Below, one piece after another: positions 48,870 to 59,829 of a stretch of 64,000 nt of DNA; the stretch's first letter is position 1, and every line of letters begins with the position of its first letter. Both the position numbers and the translations under genes were made by a program. The notes beneath the pieces are model-generated. The model was given only the letters and a program-made list of their open reading frames with translations. It was not told where the DNA came from and did no database searches. Source of the DNA: Phanerodontia chrysosporium (taxonomy: Eukaryota > Basidiomycota > Agaricomycetes > Polyporales > Phanerochaetaceae); NCBI GenBank assembly GCA_001910725.1, contig MJGA01000005.1:124001-188000 (forward strand), written 5' to 3'.

Positions 48870-50523
48870 CTACGCGACTCGGAGCATCTCCTGCGCGCGG
48901 AGCCAGTCCTCCTCGGGCATGCGCTCGCCGTGCCACGCCCAGATGCGCACCATCTCGTCCGCGACCTTCTGCATCTCGGCGCGGTCGCCCGCGTGCACCC
49001 GTGCGGCGTCCGTGCCGGGCGGGAGCGCGGCCGCGACGAGCTCGTACAGCAGCCCGACGCGCAGCGAGCGCTCGACGACCGCGCTCGCGACGGGCCGCCG
49101 CACGGCGTCGTAGATGCGGAGCGCGTCCGCGGCGTTCGCGCGGTCCGTCGCGCGGTGCGCGAGCAGCCGACCGAGCACGTACGCGTCCTCGATCGCCTGG
49201 CCCGCGCCCGCGCCGAAGTGCGTCGTCATGGCGTGTGCCTGGTGCGGGGTGGTCAGCGCGCGGCCGGGTTGCATCAGGCGACGGTGCTGCAGCTCACTGC
49301 GTCTCCGAGAAGCGCGACGCGGCCGTCGACGTACTGTGGCAGCCCGCGGACCTGGCTGATCGCCCACTTTGAGGTCTCTCCGACGAGCTGCAGGAGGTGT
49401 TCAGGGCGTGTTCAGCCGGACGTGACGTTGCTCGAAGGCGCACCTCGGTGACTGTACGAAGGTCTGGCTCCCAGTCCTTGTAGAGCTCCATCACCTCCTC
49501 CCTTGGGGCGGTAGATACCGTCGGGCCCGTCAAGGGCTCCCCCATGCTATCGGGGATGGTCTTGAAAAACAAGATGTTGATGATTGTTGGGGATATCGGG
49601 TACGTGATGACGTGCTGTGTTTCGCGGGTTCAGTACGGGAGTCGCAGACGATGTGAGCCACGCTAACCTTGTCTTTGCCGCACCACTGGCAAGAAACAGG
49701 GTCAGCGCGCACCAGGTGCGTGAAACGATACGTAAACGCACTGCAAACCCGCCGCGAAGAATCAGATTGTCTGGAGACTTCGCGATGACCTTCTCCCGCT
49801 CGAGGAGCGTCCGGTACGCGTACGTTCCCGTCCAGCTTGGCGGAATGAGGCCGAGGAGCTCGTCTGCTTTCCGAGGGTCGCGTGGCCTCGCTCGTTCCGC
49901 AAGGTCGCTGTACATCTGGCGGCGTGTCGCGGATCCAACGCCATCGGCTCCGATGAGGATATCCGCCTTTGAGACGGAGCCGTCTGCAAAGTGCAGTGTC
50001 ACACCCTCTGCGTCCTGCTCATACGAGGTAAGACGTTTGGAGAAATGTGTCGTCAAGAACGGGGTTTCTGCTGGAGGTAGATGGTCGAGCAGCAATTTCA
50101 GCATCTCCGTCCTAGGGAGAGCGGTCCCGTCTGTGACCCATGTTAGGCCCCGTCCTACCAAGAAGAACACCACTTACTAGGGACAAACAGGTTATGCCAT
50201 TCGAAAGGCTCCTGAGTATCGCTCTTCCTGAATGTCATGGAGGGCACGACGGCCCTTTTCTCCAATGCATCGCCCAAACCGACCGTGTTGATCACGCTGC
50301 GGCTCCTGCCCCAGATGGTGATACCTGCACCGATCTCAGTAAACTTTGGACCAGCCTCGTAGATGTCAACGACGAGGTTCTTCGACCCCGCATATTTCTT
50401 CAACACAAGGGCGAGAAAGAGCCCGCCGATGCCGCCTCCACTACGTTACCCGATCGTCAGGCACTTAACGCTCTGAAACATCCGAATGACTCACCATATA
50501 GCAATCCTCAAAGGCTGGCTCAT
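48870..50523 (-). CDS. FAD-dependent monooxygenase, salicylate-hydroxylase-like
   Basis: A class A flavin monooxygenase that uses NAD(P)H and oxygen to hydroxylate an aromatic or related substrate; the substrate is unknown. The first exon (ATG at 50523) gives MSQPLRIAI and, after splicing, CGGGIGGLFLALVLKKY, the dinucleotide-binding GxGxxG motif. It continues VVDIYEAGPKFTEIGAGITI, then DILIGADGVGSATRRQMY (the DG motif). Near the end is GRVALLGDA joined by an intron to AHAMTTHFGAGAGQAIEDAY, the second FAD-binding motif. The length of about 430 residues is normal. Several introns have been removed to reach this reading. It is tandem with VPS53 (222 bp upstream) but nothing suggests a shared pathway. 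Confidence 0.88.
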
Positions 50524-50745
50524 GCTCGCTTCTTGAGGGGCTTCGACCGCTGGGCAACCCACTACTTTATGTGCCGCTTGTCGCGCACGCAGTATGTGTC
50601 ACATTCACGAAACGGAACAGGTTGAAACACAATAGTAGCACGTAAAATATCCACAGAACATACGACACAAGACATCCACCTACGACCTTGGCCCGCCGAA
50701 ACACGCTCGCCGCGCCACGCCGGCCTCCGCAGCGATCTGACGTTC

Positions 50746-53700
50746 TCACGGGTGCTGCATTGAGTCTCGCCGCACAGCGAAACTGACAAAGCGCCGGAAG
50801 TCGGAGAACTTGCTCATCGGCTGCTGCTCGCGTGGCGGTGTGTCGCTCCCGCTGAGCGAGCTGGCGAGCGGCGGCGATGTCAGAGCGGCAAGAATGCCTT
50901 CGCCGCCCGAGCCGGCGAGTAGATTCACGCGGCTGCCGCCTGGACTGCCAAGGTTGGAGCTAGTAAGCGAGGATTGCGGCGGGTCCATGTCGAGCGAGGA
51001 GAGGAAAGAGGTGCTTTCCAGGTCGGTCTTGGTACTCGTGACAGATAGGAAGGTGTCCATCAGGTCGTTCTGCTGTTGCTTTGGCGTGCCCTTCAAGTCC
51101 AGTATCTGATCTGAAGTTAACATCTATCCCGAGTATTTGGCAAGTTTGCTTGCCTTTTGGAAGTTGGTGACCGATTGATCGCCAATTAACAGTGTGTAGT
51201 TGAGGATGAAACCCTCAGGAGGGTCCTTCACACAACAATGAGTCCGAAGCAGCAGCGTAATCGCTCGACTCGAGCTCACCATCGGCGTGACGATCACTTT
51301 GAGGAGAGCTTCTAGTCGTTGAGTATTCTTGGTGATGGCCCGAGTGTAACTGGTACGGCTCGATCAGTGCCTTCTGGGCAGTGTCAGAGTCCGCTTACTT
51401 TGGAGTGACATTTGCTTCGCCAGGTACACGCAGCAGACAAGCCTTTAATACACCTAGGTCGATAAGGAGCTAATCCGAGAAATCAACTCCGCCGTCCATG
51501 GGAGATATGTATTAACGAACCTGCTCTGCGCCTATCTCTTTCAGAGGCCTGCTCCTGACTAGAGCATTCGTGAACTTCGCAAACAAGAGCCCAGCCGCCT
51601 TGTCCAGGAAATTCCTGAGGTACTTCTTCTGGTCTATGATCGGCTTCAAAACCTCAACAACAGTCTCGATAGCCTTGGTGAGGTCATCGATATATGGTGA
51701 GCTACCGCTAACAAGGTTGAGAGTACCCCATGGCATGCGAGACATGGCAGAAAACGCGGATTCGCAGGCGTTCTCTAGTTCCTTGAGAATGACGAGAATT
51801 GCGGCAGAGATGGCGCTGTTGCGCTTTTAGCTCGAGGGTTAGGAAGAGGAAACGTCGCGTGCCACTCACCTGACAAAAAGATCGCACTCCTCCTGGAATG
51901 ATATCTTCTCTTTGAACGGGTCGCTGACTTTCTCGCGAATCTTTTCTTCAAGCTGGTATCCGTAAGTGCATGATCGGATACTGACGGAGAGAGAACCTAC
52001 CTCGAGTGCCGTCTGGTGACAGTAATCTGCAGTGTTTATCAAGACACATGCATTCTTCAACTCTGTCATGTCCAGACGAGTCTCAACGGAACGACGAACA
52101 AAAGTCGCAGGACTGTAGCTTTGATTGAGTGTATATCGCAACGCGTATAACTAGGTCGTCCTGACCGCTTCAGACCCGCGACTAGGACCTCCTCTGCCAC
52201 AAGTTGATCGATGCTCAGTATATTCCAACAAGCCAAAGGAACGCACCAGCGTATATCTTCAACCATTTTTTCTGCAGTTGAGCCAAGTCGTACAATGGCT
52301 GCCCCGTGAACAGGTTGGCACATTGCTCCAATATCTGCGCATAAAAGTAGAATAGTTCCGTTGAGCTTGGAAAAACCGAGGCTCGAGGCTCGCTGTCATC
52401 GCCTTCCGGTGTCGAGTTCTCTAATGATGACCGCGATTTGGGTCCGCGGTACTTCGCCAACATGTCTGACAGTGCCCTATGATTTGATCATCAGTTCAAT
52501 TCCCGCAGGGTACAAGACAGAAGTAGATACGTACTTGTCTTGGGCAGAGATGAAGACGCTCATATGGGGTTCGAAGGCCGCGGAGATTGGCTTGTTCTGG
52601 CGCGTCCCCGTTACCTGCTGCGTTGCTTTGAGAATATCTGTCAGCTTTCTACTAGTCAGATACACGCCAGTGAACGGGTAGCAAATTGAGATTTACCGGT
52701 GTCGCGTATTTCTTGACGATGGAAGCCTCAAAGTCGAGAACTTCCTGCAAGGTGTCCAAGAGCTGCTTAACTGTCAGATTAGACCCCGCTTTCGACAGTA
52801 ATGTCGTCATGTCGTCTCTATAGTCAAGTTCCGTGTTAGCATTGAGTGTTGTCTCCTCTTGGGCACTCCCCACCTCGTGATTTCGACAAATTTCGCTGTT
52901 AAATGCCAACCTACTTGCCAGTCCCCAGGAAAGACTCTTCCGGTCTCTGTCTCATGCGTCTGCAGCAGGCGCCTGAACCACCCGAAGCGATTCGTGACGT
53001 TGTCCAGCTGTCCAGCTTCGTCGCTCGCTTTGAAAATACGCCGGTACTCCTTGAGCTCGAGAGCGACGTAACGTTCGATAAATGAAGTACGAATGTCGGG
53101 ACCGAGTACGTCAATTACACGGCACGCGGCAGCCATGGTCGAGGGTTTCACGGGCTTCGCTGGGTCTTGAGCGTAGCTACTCGCTGTTAATGATTGCATC
53201 AGGAGATAGCAGAGGTACCGCATACAATTTGTCCCAGTCTGCATCTATCTTGGCGCGTAGCTCATTCTGTATATCTTGCACCCGTCGAGAGATCTGGTTC
53301 ATACGATGTAGCGAGTTGTATTGTTTGAAAGACGCGGTTATCTGCTTCACAGCCTACAGAACGCTCGCGTCAGTGTTCATACGACTGAAATGCATAGGAA
53401 GCGTACAGCAAGCGTTTGAGCAATGTCCTGATATCTGTTCTCGCGCATCTGCTCTTCCAGTTGTCCGATTGCATTTACTGCACAATCGTCAAACTTTGAT
53501 ATCCAGAGCAGGAGAGAAGATCACGAACCTAGACTCTGCATACGCTTCATAGTGGTCATACTGAGAATAAGATTCCTCTTCGCGAGATCGAGGACTTGTA
53601 TTTCTTTCGTGATGTTGCGTACGACAGCCTCAGACTCTGTCGCCTTCTCTCGGATGCGGGACATTTGTCCTAGCAGCTCCTGGTGACAGCAAGAAGCACG

Positions 53701-54301
53701 AGAGCGTGTCCATTCAGGGTCTATTTCACCCTCGAGGGTTGTGTACGCACGGAGATCATCTCCTGAATAGACTGCATCCGAGCAGGGTCTTGTTCTTGTC
53801 GAAGCTCCTCCTGCAATACGGAGATCTCGTGCTGGAGTTCGCGCTCGGTCTGTACGAGCTGCGTCTGCACATTCTCGAGCTTACTGAGCGACGCCTCTAG
53901 GCTCAAGTGATCTCAGCTTGACATAAGCATGCATACGCGCGCAACATACCGTCTGGGAAGAACTCATTCAGCACGCCAATGGGACTGAAGTTGTCAGAGA
54001 GGTCGTCCAACGGGTCCGCGTCTGTGCCAGGATGCAAGTCAAGGACGCGCTGTATGGACAGCACCAGTTCGTGGGGCAAGGCATCTTCTCTGAGCACCCC
54101 ATGCAATGCAGCAGGTATTCTCGAGGACGCTGCAGACATGGTGTAGGAGGACAACGATGTCGGAGGTTCTCGCGGTGCCGCGGCGGCAGTTGGCGGTGGT
54201 GGATCGCAACGAGACTCAGGTTGGGCAAGCGGCGGGGCGCCCATATCGCCGACCGCCTTCCGTTTCAGGACATCACCCCGACGCTCATTTCTGACCTCCA
54301 T
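50746..54301 (-). CDS. VPS53: VPS53, GARP tethering complex subunit
   Basis: VPS53 is a long-helix subunit of the GARP complex, which tethers endosome-derived vesicles to the trans-Golgi. After a Pro-rich N-terminal region comes the family's entry motif, DDLSDNFSPIGVLNEFFPD. Coiled-coil helices follow: KLENVQTQLVQTERELQHEI and KATESEAVVRNITKEIQVLD, then NLILSMTTMKRMQSL and QLEEQMRENRYQDIAQTLAA. The middle shows GPDIRTSFIERYVALELKEY and RFGWFRRLLQTHETETGRVF. The C-terminal end has LNYTLLIGDQSVTNFQK before the exon with LDLKGTPKQQQNDLMDTFL, followed by a Ser-rich tail with LLAGSGGEGILAAL. The start at 54301 (MEVRNERRG) is the first ATG; MSAASSRIPAALHGV further in is a possible shorter start. 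About fifteen short introns. Confidence 0.9.
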
Positions 54302-54367
54302 CACTTTTGCTCGTGACTTTCACCTCGCACAACCAACCGTGTCCCACCGTCCGCAAAACTACCTACC
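54302..54367. promoter_or_regulatory. 66-bp divergent intergenic region between VPS53 and the MBIP-like gene
   Basis: The two start codons are back to back with only 66 bp between them, so the 5' leaders must be very short or must overlap the neighbour's coding sequence. The stretch is rich in C and has no TATA box. Confidence 0.65.
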
Positions 54368-56079
54368 ATGCAAGGCCCCGGTCCTTCCGAGGCAGGGCCG
54401 TCAAACTCGGGAAATGGACACCAAACGTGCGTCGCAGGTCGCGTTCGCAGCCCTCCGCTTCTGACGTTAGCTCCGCGTCCAGGACTTCACAGCAGCAGCA
54501 CCCTCCTGGGACAATGGGGAGCTTCCAGGTGGCTTACACAAACCCATCTCATCTTGCATCCGTAAGTTGCTTGTCCTATGCAGACTGTTTGCATTCACGC
54601 TTCACCAGTAAGCACAGTACCAGCCCCAGCCTGCATACTACGACCATACCACGCAGTCGTGGGACAAACCCCGCAGTGGCAAGCATACACCCCTCAACCG
54701 CCACCACAGTACTACTCGCAGTATCACACACACTCTCATCCTACGTCAAAACCCCAAGTTGCGTCTGTCCAGCCACTGTCAAATGTGGCGCCACAAGCCA
54801 AGGCACGCACGCCCACACCGCCTCCACCGCCCCCATGTCGCCGCGACTGGGATACTATTGTGAAGCGATTCCTGCAATCTGCGGGTCTCACCCAGGCGTT
54901 ACGAGGCTTTGAATCGGATGTCCTGGTGATGAGCTCGGAATGGGAGCGAGAGAGGGTGTCTACGGCCTTACTTGCACTATGTGACGACCTGAACGTGCGT
55001 ATCCTTTAGGGTTCTTGAGACTTGTCTTGATTGAATCCGTCGAAGACTTTGCGCAACTCTGCAGATAAAGACACGCCCTTTGTGGTTCCCGAGACTGCCC
55101 TAGAAGAGCGCAAGCTGGACCATGCCCACTTCCGGAAAGATATCGAGCCTCGCACCCCATCCACTGTGCGTTAACATTTGTGAAATGCAGTGTGGGTGTG
55201 ATTTACTCAGTCATGCAGATCACCAAAGACATCTCCCGATTTTTAGCTCAGAATAGAGCTCGTAATGACGCATCGAACCGCAAGGAGTTTCTGCTCTCAA
55301 TTGCCGAGAGGAAACGCAGGATCCAAGAAGCGTATTCTTGCGTCGATGAACCTGATCCCGGACCGTCGTGTGCTCGCACGGACGCGAAAACACAGAATCG
55401 AGATGTGCAGATGAAGTACGACATCGTCAAAAACGAGGACGGCCCGCTCAGAAAGACTTTGAAGCGTGAGCATGAGGTAACCACGGAGCAAGAATATGCT
55501 CCTGTGGCACCGGTGGATGCTGTTCCCAGCGCAGAACGGTATCCTGCGCTTGACGAGCGGTTGCGAAACATTGAGGCCCATCTTGCCGTTCGCTATGGTA
55601 CGAGCTTGTCCCCACACTCATACTCTCACTCATATTGACAGCCGTATAACAGTACCTTCGCCACCACGATCACTGCTGGATCGCATTAAGTTCTTGGAAG
55701 AGCATCTTGTCCGCTTAGAGAAAGACTATCCGCCCTGGGCTGCACTACACTTTAATCAACCGCACCGCGGTGTACGTGAAACATAGCAGTCTGCCTGCCT
55801 TCTTACTAACTCTGCAAACAGTGGCCTCCACCGCCTCGAGCGACGCCTATCATCGTTCCTTCTCATTTAACAGCTGCGACCGAGCCATCGACCGCCCAGC
55901 CAGACAAACAACAGGCATCCGCCGCGGACAGCACCGAGCCTGGCATCGCCAAGCCCAAGGGGAAGTCCGCTGGGCGAGGAACGATTTCAAGCTTACAGCG
56001 AGCCGTTCTGGAGAGACTGGAGGTGCAGAAGGCGAGAAACGACTTGGAGGGCGTCGTGAAAAGAGAGCCAGAGACCTAA
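54368..56079 (+). CDS. MBIP-like coiled-coil protein
   Basis: A protein of unknown role in fungi. Its C-terminal helical region (RYPALDERLRNIEAHLAVRY, then LLDRIKFLEEHLVRLEKDYP and WAALHFNQ) resembles the domain of metazoan MAP3K12-binding inhibitory protein 1, a scaffold subunit of the ATAC acetyltransferase complex. The N-terminal half is Gln/Pro-rich (YDHTTQSWDKPRSGKHTPQP). The middle (RDWDTIVKRFLQSAGLTQAL, then VSTALLALCDD) is helical. A further segment (FLAQNRARNDASNRKEFLLS) is basic. Exons join at GTGC|AT (H) near 55006 and at several other GT-AG sites. The stop is at 56077-56079 after KREPET. The TGG at the last exon start continues WPPPPRATPIIVPSHL. Recognition is by motif, so function is inference. 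Confidence 0.6.
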
Positions 56080-56107
56080 CCCTAGTTTCTACTACTCCTA
56101 ACCCTAT
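56076..56107 (+). repeat. Two telomere-like CTAACCCTA units
   Basis: CTAACCCTA occurs at 56076-56084 and again as CTAACCCTA at about 56098-56106, separated by a short CT-rich spacer. The first overlaps the stop codon of the MBIP-like gene. Two units are far too few to call telomeric, and chance is the likeliest reading. Confidence 0.3.
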
Positions 56108-56300
56108 CGTATATCACATGGTGCGTGTCCCGATTTGCCTCCGCCCCTCTATGGTGCTAACAAGCCGTATCTAGGTAAGCGGGAGTTTGTGCTCGATATA
56201 CGGTTTCGAAGTCCTGTACTCTGCTCTTGATTTTGTTGTCAATTCCTGCATTCGATACATACTCCCCCAGCCAACGTTTTGCACGCACGCTCAGACCCCT

Positions 56301-56886
56301 ATGACCCAAGTAAACGCGGATACGAAAGGGCAAGTCGTCTCAAGCTACCATGGCCATCCAGCTTTTCAATGCTCAACGTGTTCTGCGACGATCGTCTGTA
56401 TCATCCGCCTGCCTGGGGATGCAAGCTCACTTCGTGCTCCAGGCTCTCCAGGACGAACTAATCAGCAAATCGTTCTCAGGCCGAGACGGGCGTGGCTAGT
56501 AGGTCATCATGCTCATCTAGTAATGAGGCATCTCTGCACAGCTTCTTGTAGCCTCATGCACTCGGCTATAAATCTGAAGATGGGAAAGAAAGAAGAACGC
56601 GGGCTTCTGTCAGTGTCCCTTGGATTTCTGCGCATTCCCGGTCATACAACTGAATGCATTTCATTGCAGCACCGGTACGCACACGGTGGCTGACGTGTTC
56701 TGCATGGGCTGCAACGAGCGGTTGGGCTGGCACTACGTCAAGGCCCCAGACAACGCGCAGAAATACAAAGAAGGCAGGTAGCAGGATGCGCGTCAGGTCG
56801 CGGAGTTGCTGACCCGTTGCGCAGGAAAATACCTGCTCGAGAGGGAGAAATTGGTCAAGGATAATGCCTGGAGGTTAGACGAGTAG
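56301..56886 (+). CDS. Yippee-like zinc-binding protein
   Basis: A Yippee/Mis18-fold protein that binds zinc through two CxxC pairs. The ATG at 56301 gives MTQVNADTKGQVVSSYHGHP and then FQCSTCSATI with the first pair. After an intron come ALQDELISKSFSGRDGRGYL, MHSAINLKMGKKEERGLLTG and THTVADVFCMGCNERLGWHY with the second CxxC. The end is YKEGKYLLEREKLVKDNAW, as in human YPEL proteins. The intron before KYLLERE must begin with GC (GAAG|GCAGGT near 56777) to keep this sequence in frame; the next GT would shift it. Another intron starts CT|GTCAGT near 56609. Members are linked to cell division and ubiquitin ligase assembly (the GID complex partner group), but the exact role here is unknown. Confidence 0.85.
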
Positions 56887-57191
56887 CTTCCCTGGGACTG
56901 AGTTGGGACTAGCCTGCGCATGCGCGGCTGGCCCGAGCTGTCGGCCATTGCATGTTACGTCCGTGCGAACGCGCCACTCACTTATATACCCTCCTTTCCC
57001 CTTGTACGCCTGCGATTACCTTCCTGGTAGCCTCGCAGTCTGCAATGGACGCTACAGGCGAACTGTGAGCTCGAGAGGTCGTCGCTGCGGGAGACTTGCC
57101 GTTTTGAGAAACACGTGGTGCGGCCCTTCGATAGTTGCTTGAGGATCGATGATTGCCCGCTTGCAGCAACAACTCTCTTTATCCCACCACC
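56887..57191. promoter_or_regulatory. Intergenic: Yippee 3' end and ATG3 promoter
   Basis: A 305-bp stretch between tandem genes. A TATATACCC motif lies at about 56983-56991 and could be the ATG3 TATA box, about 200 bp ahead of its ATG. A Met codon at 57045 was considered as an earlier ATG3 exon but does not splice in frame. Confidence 0.45.
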
Positions 57192-58632
57192 ATGCACGCT
57201 CTTCAGGTTCGTCGCCGGCCCTCGCTTGCACGCACGTCGGCCAGGCGCACTCACCGCACGCGTTATTAGCAACAATACTGGGCGGTACGCGACTACCTGA
57301 GTCCCGTATGGCACTTTGCTTGATCTCGACGCAAGGCATCCCGCTGAGGCAAGTTGCTTGATTAGGTTCTGAAGGAGAGCAAATTCAAGGAGCACGGCCG
57401 TATAACTCCTGGTACGCGATACGAGCTTCGCGTTGCGGGATGAGCTGCTGACTGAGCGCGTCAGAGGAATTCGTTGCCGCAGGAGACTTCCTGACGTACA
57501 AGTTCCCCGTCTGGACATGGTCCGTCGCCCGTCCCCCTCAGACCCACTTCACAGTGCACTGATCGCACAGACAGGGAGAAGGCCGATGCCGGCAAGACGC
57601 GCGACTTCCTTCCCGCAGACAAACAGTACTTGATGACGCGTGGCGTGCCCTGCCTGCGCCGGGCAACTGCACTCGCCTATACTGACGACGACGCAGACGC
57701 CGAACGCCTCGTCTCGTTCGGTGAACTCTCCAGCACGGGCAAGGAGGAGGACGAGTGGGTCGAGACGCATGCTGGTCGGCCTGCGGGCGCCGAGGGCGGC
57801 GCGGACGCGGGTGATATCGACGAAATCCCTGACGTAGATGACGGCCTCTCACACGCAATGGCGAACACGTCGATATCGAGCGCGAAGGCAGACCCCGAGG
57901 AGATCCCGGATATTGATGAAATCCCGGATATGGAGGAGGAGGATCTGGAGGATGAGGACGACGCGGCGGTCGCAGCACCGAAGGTCGCTCAGCCGACTGC
58001 TGAGGTCATCGACGGAAGGTGTGTCGCTGCGCTACAATTTTGTCTTCTACATCCTCACGTCTTGTCTAGCCAAGTTGAAGTCGCGAAGGGCAACTTGCTG
58101 CAGGTGCGGACGTATGATGTCCTCATCTCGTACGACAAGTATTACCAAACCCCAAGATTGTGGCTGATTGGCTATGACGAGGTGCGTCTGATGATCATGC
58201 ATGTACACAGTGACTTTGACACGTCCTCGGCGACAGAACCGCAACCCCCTCACCCCGTCGCAAATCTTCCAAGATATCTCTGCTGAACACGCGAAGAAGA
58301 CCGTGACGATCGAGCCGTTCCCGCACAGCAATTCGCTGCAGGCCGCGTCGGTGCATCCGTGCCGGCACGCGGAGGTGATGAAGAAGGTTATCGAGCGCAT
58401 GAACCAGAGCGTCATCGAAGAGCAGCAGGCGCAGCGCAAGAGCGGGTCGTCGTCCAAAGACAAGGGCCCTCAGAAGAAATGGCTCTTCCGACGGGCTAGT
58501 GGAAACAACGTTAAAGACACCCCGGATGAAGAGGTCGAAGGCATGCGCGTTGACTTCTACCTGGTTGTCTTCCTCAAATTCATCGCTTCCATCGTACCCA
58601 CGATTGAGGTCGACTCGACGACGTCGTTCTGA
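57192..58632 (+). CDS. ATG3: ATG3, E2-like enzyme for Atg8 lipidation
   Basis: ATG3 transfers the ubiquitin-like Atg8 to phosphatidylethanolamine in autophagy. The first coding exon is only 15 nt (MHALQ) before a GTTCGT donor; the next starts [20 protein letters not shown] and continues [20 protein letters not shown]. Then come [20 protein letters not shown] and [15 protein letters not shown]. The acidic central flexible region ([18 protein letters not shown]) is typical and binds Atg7/Atg12 in yeast. The E2 core shows [20 protein letters not shown], then the catalytic Cys in [10 protein letters not shown], and the end is [20 protein letters not shown]. The last residues are TTSF. This is a complete, normal ATG3 of about 360 residues. 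Confidence 0.95.
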
Positions 58633-59208
58633 GACCTCTATGTCACCACTCTGCGTTGCCACCCTTCCAATCCTCTCCATCTCGACAGGACGGTCGTTTT
58701 TGTTTTCTGCTTTTACTGAGACACAAGTCTATATCTCTAGACGTATACCAGGTCTTCGGGGTCTAGTTACTTCCCCATCCCCGCCCCATGTACCATATAA
58801 CTACTTACGATGCTCACGAATGGTGTATATGTAGAATCCACAGCAATGGAATCGGGATTGCACGGTTATCATTCGTTCGTTTCTTCGCCAGGCAACTACC
58901 TTGCGAATTGGCTGGTTGCACAACGATTGTGGAGGAGCCTGACAGTGGGTCGAATAATAACGAAGAGCGTGGATGCAACTCAAGTCGTGTGGCCTGGGTT
59001 ACGCTTTTAACTCATCTGATGCAGAACCAGGACGGGCAAAGATAGGACGTTTTTGTACTCGCGATACTATCAATGCACCGCTACCCACCTTCAAATTGTG
59101 GGGATATGCATCCATATTGCCCGAAGACGAGTCCATGGAGTTGCGCTTGGGTATGGTCAAACATGCGAAGAAGTCCAACAAGGTATAGTACTAGAAATGT
59201 GATGACCT
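58633..59208. other. Intergenic between convergent ATG3 and Dabb genes
   Basis: A 576-bp stretch holding two 3' ends. It is moderately AT-rich. Several short frames on both strands overlap each other and none looks like a protein. Confidence 0.45.
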
Positions 59209-59829
59209 TCAGACTGTCCGCACATGCAACTCGTCGCTCGGCCGCCGCTTGCGCGTCATGGCGCGACGCGCAAAATCCCCGCTCTCGAAGTCGAACACGA
59301 CAACATCAACGACCTTCTCCGCGATGGATACCTTGAAGGCCTGGTGTGCGGGGTCCGCATCGAGGTAGTAGTCGCGCTCGTGCACGTTACGGAACGTGAG
59401 CACGAAGGCGTGCTACAGCGCGTCTGCAGCAGTTCAATCGCGATCGGGAATGCAGAGCACGCACCTCCATGCCCTTCGTGCGGCCCTCCGGCGACGCGTT
59501 CGATCCGCCGTCGACGCTCTGCACGTACCGTGTGCCGTCGGGCAGGCGACACGCGTCCTTGAGTGCGAGGAACGCGGCCGCGACGTGCGACTTCGTCTCC
59601 GTTGAGACCTCCGGCGCGTACTGGAACAGGACAACGTGCACGACCGCGCCGCTGTGCTGCGTCAGGGCGGCCGGTCGTTTAGCATGTGTCGGGTGCACGC
59701 ACCGTGGGGGCAGGTGAAACGGCGGGGCGTAGGGGGAGCGGAAGGTCGTGTACAGCAGGCAGACGGTCGTGAGTGCGGTGAAGGCGAAGCCGAGCCGGAG
59801 CGCGAAGGGGAGTTGAGCAGCACAGACAT
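59209..59829 (-). CDS. Dabb-domain protein with N-terminal membrane anchor
   Basis: A stress-responsive A/B barrel (Dabb) domain protein. The domain reads AVVHVVLFQYAPEVSTETKS, HVAAAFLALKDACRLPDGTR and YVQSVDGGSNASPEGRTKGM. After an intron it continues HAFVLTFRNVHERDYYLDAD, then PAHQAFKVSIAEKVVDVVVF. These small barrels usually form dimers and bind small molecules. Ahead of the barrel lies a clear hydrophobic segment (FALRLGFAFTALTTVCLLY), so this copy should be membrane-anchored. To reach the ATG at 59829 (MSVLLNSP) the frame must change by one base at a run of four G at 59807-59810; I believe a base is missing there. If not, the start would be at some unseen upstream exon. The C-terminus is basic (TRKRRPSDELHVRTV). 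Confidence 0.7.

Noticed and set aside
56076..56107. Telomere-like CTAACCCTA units as a trace of chromosome-end fusion
   Set aside because: Only two separated units, one inside a coding sequence; not enough for an interstitial telomere.
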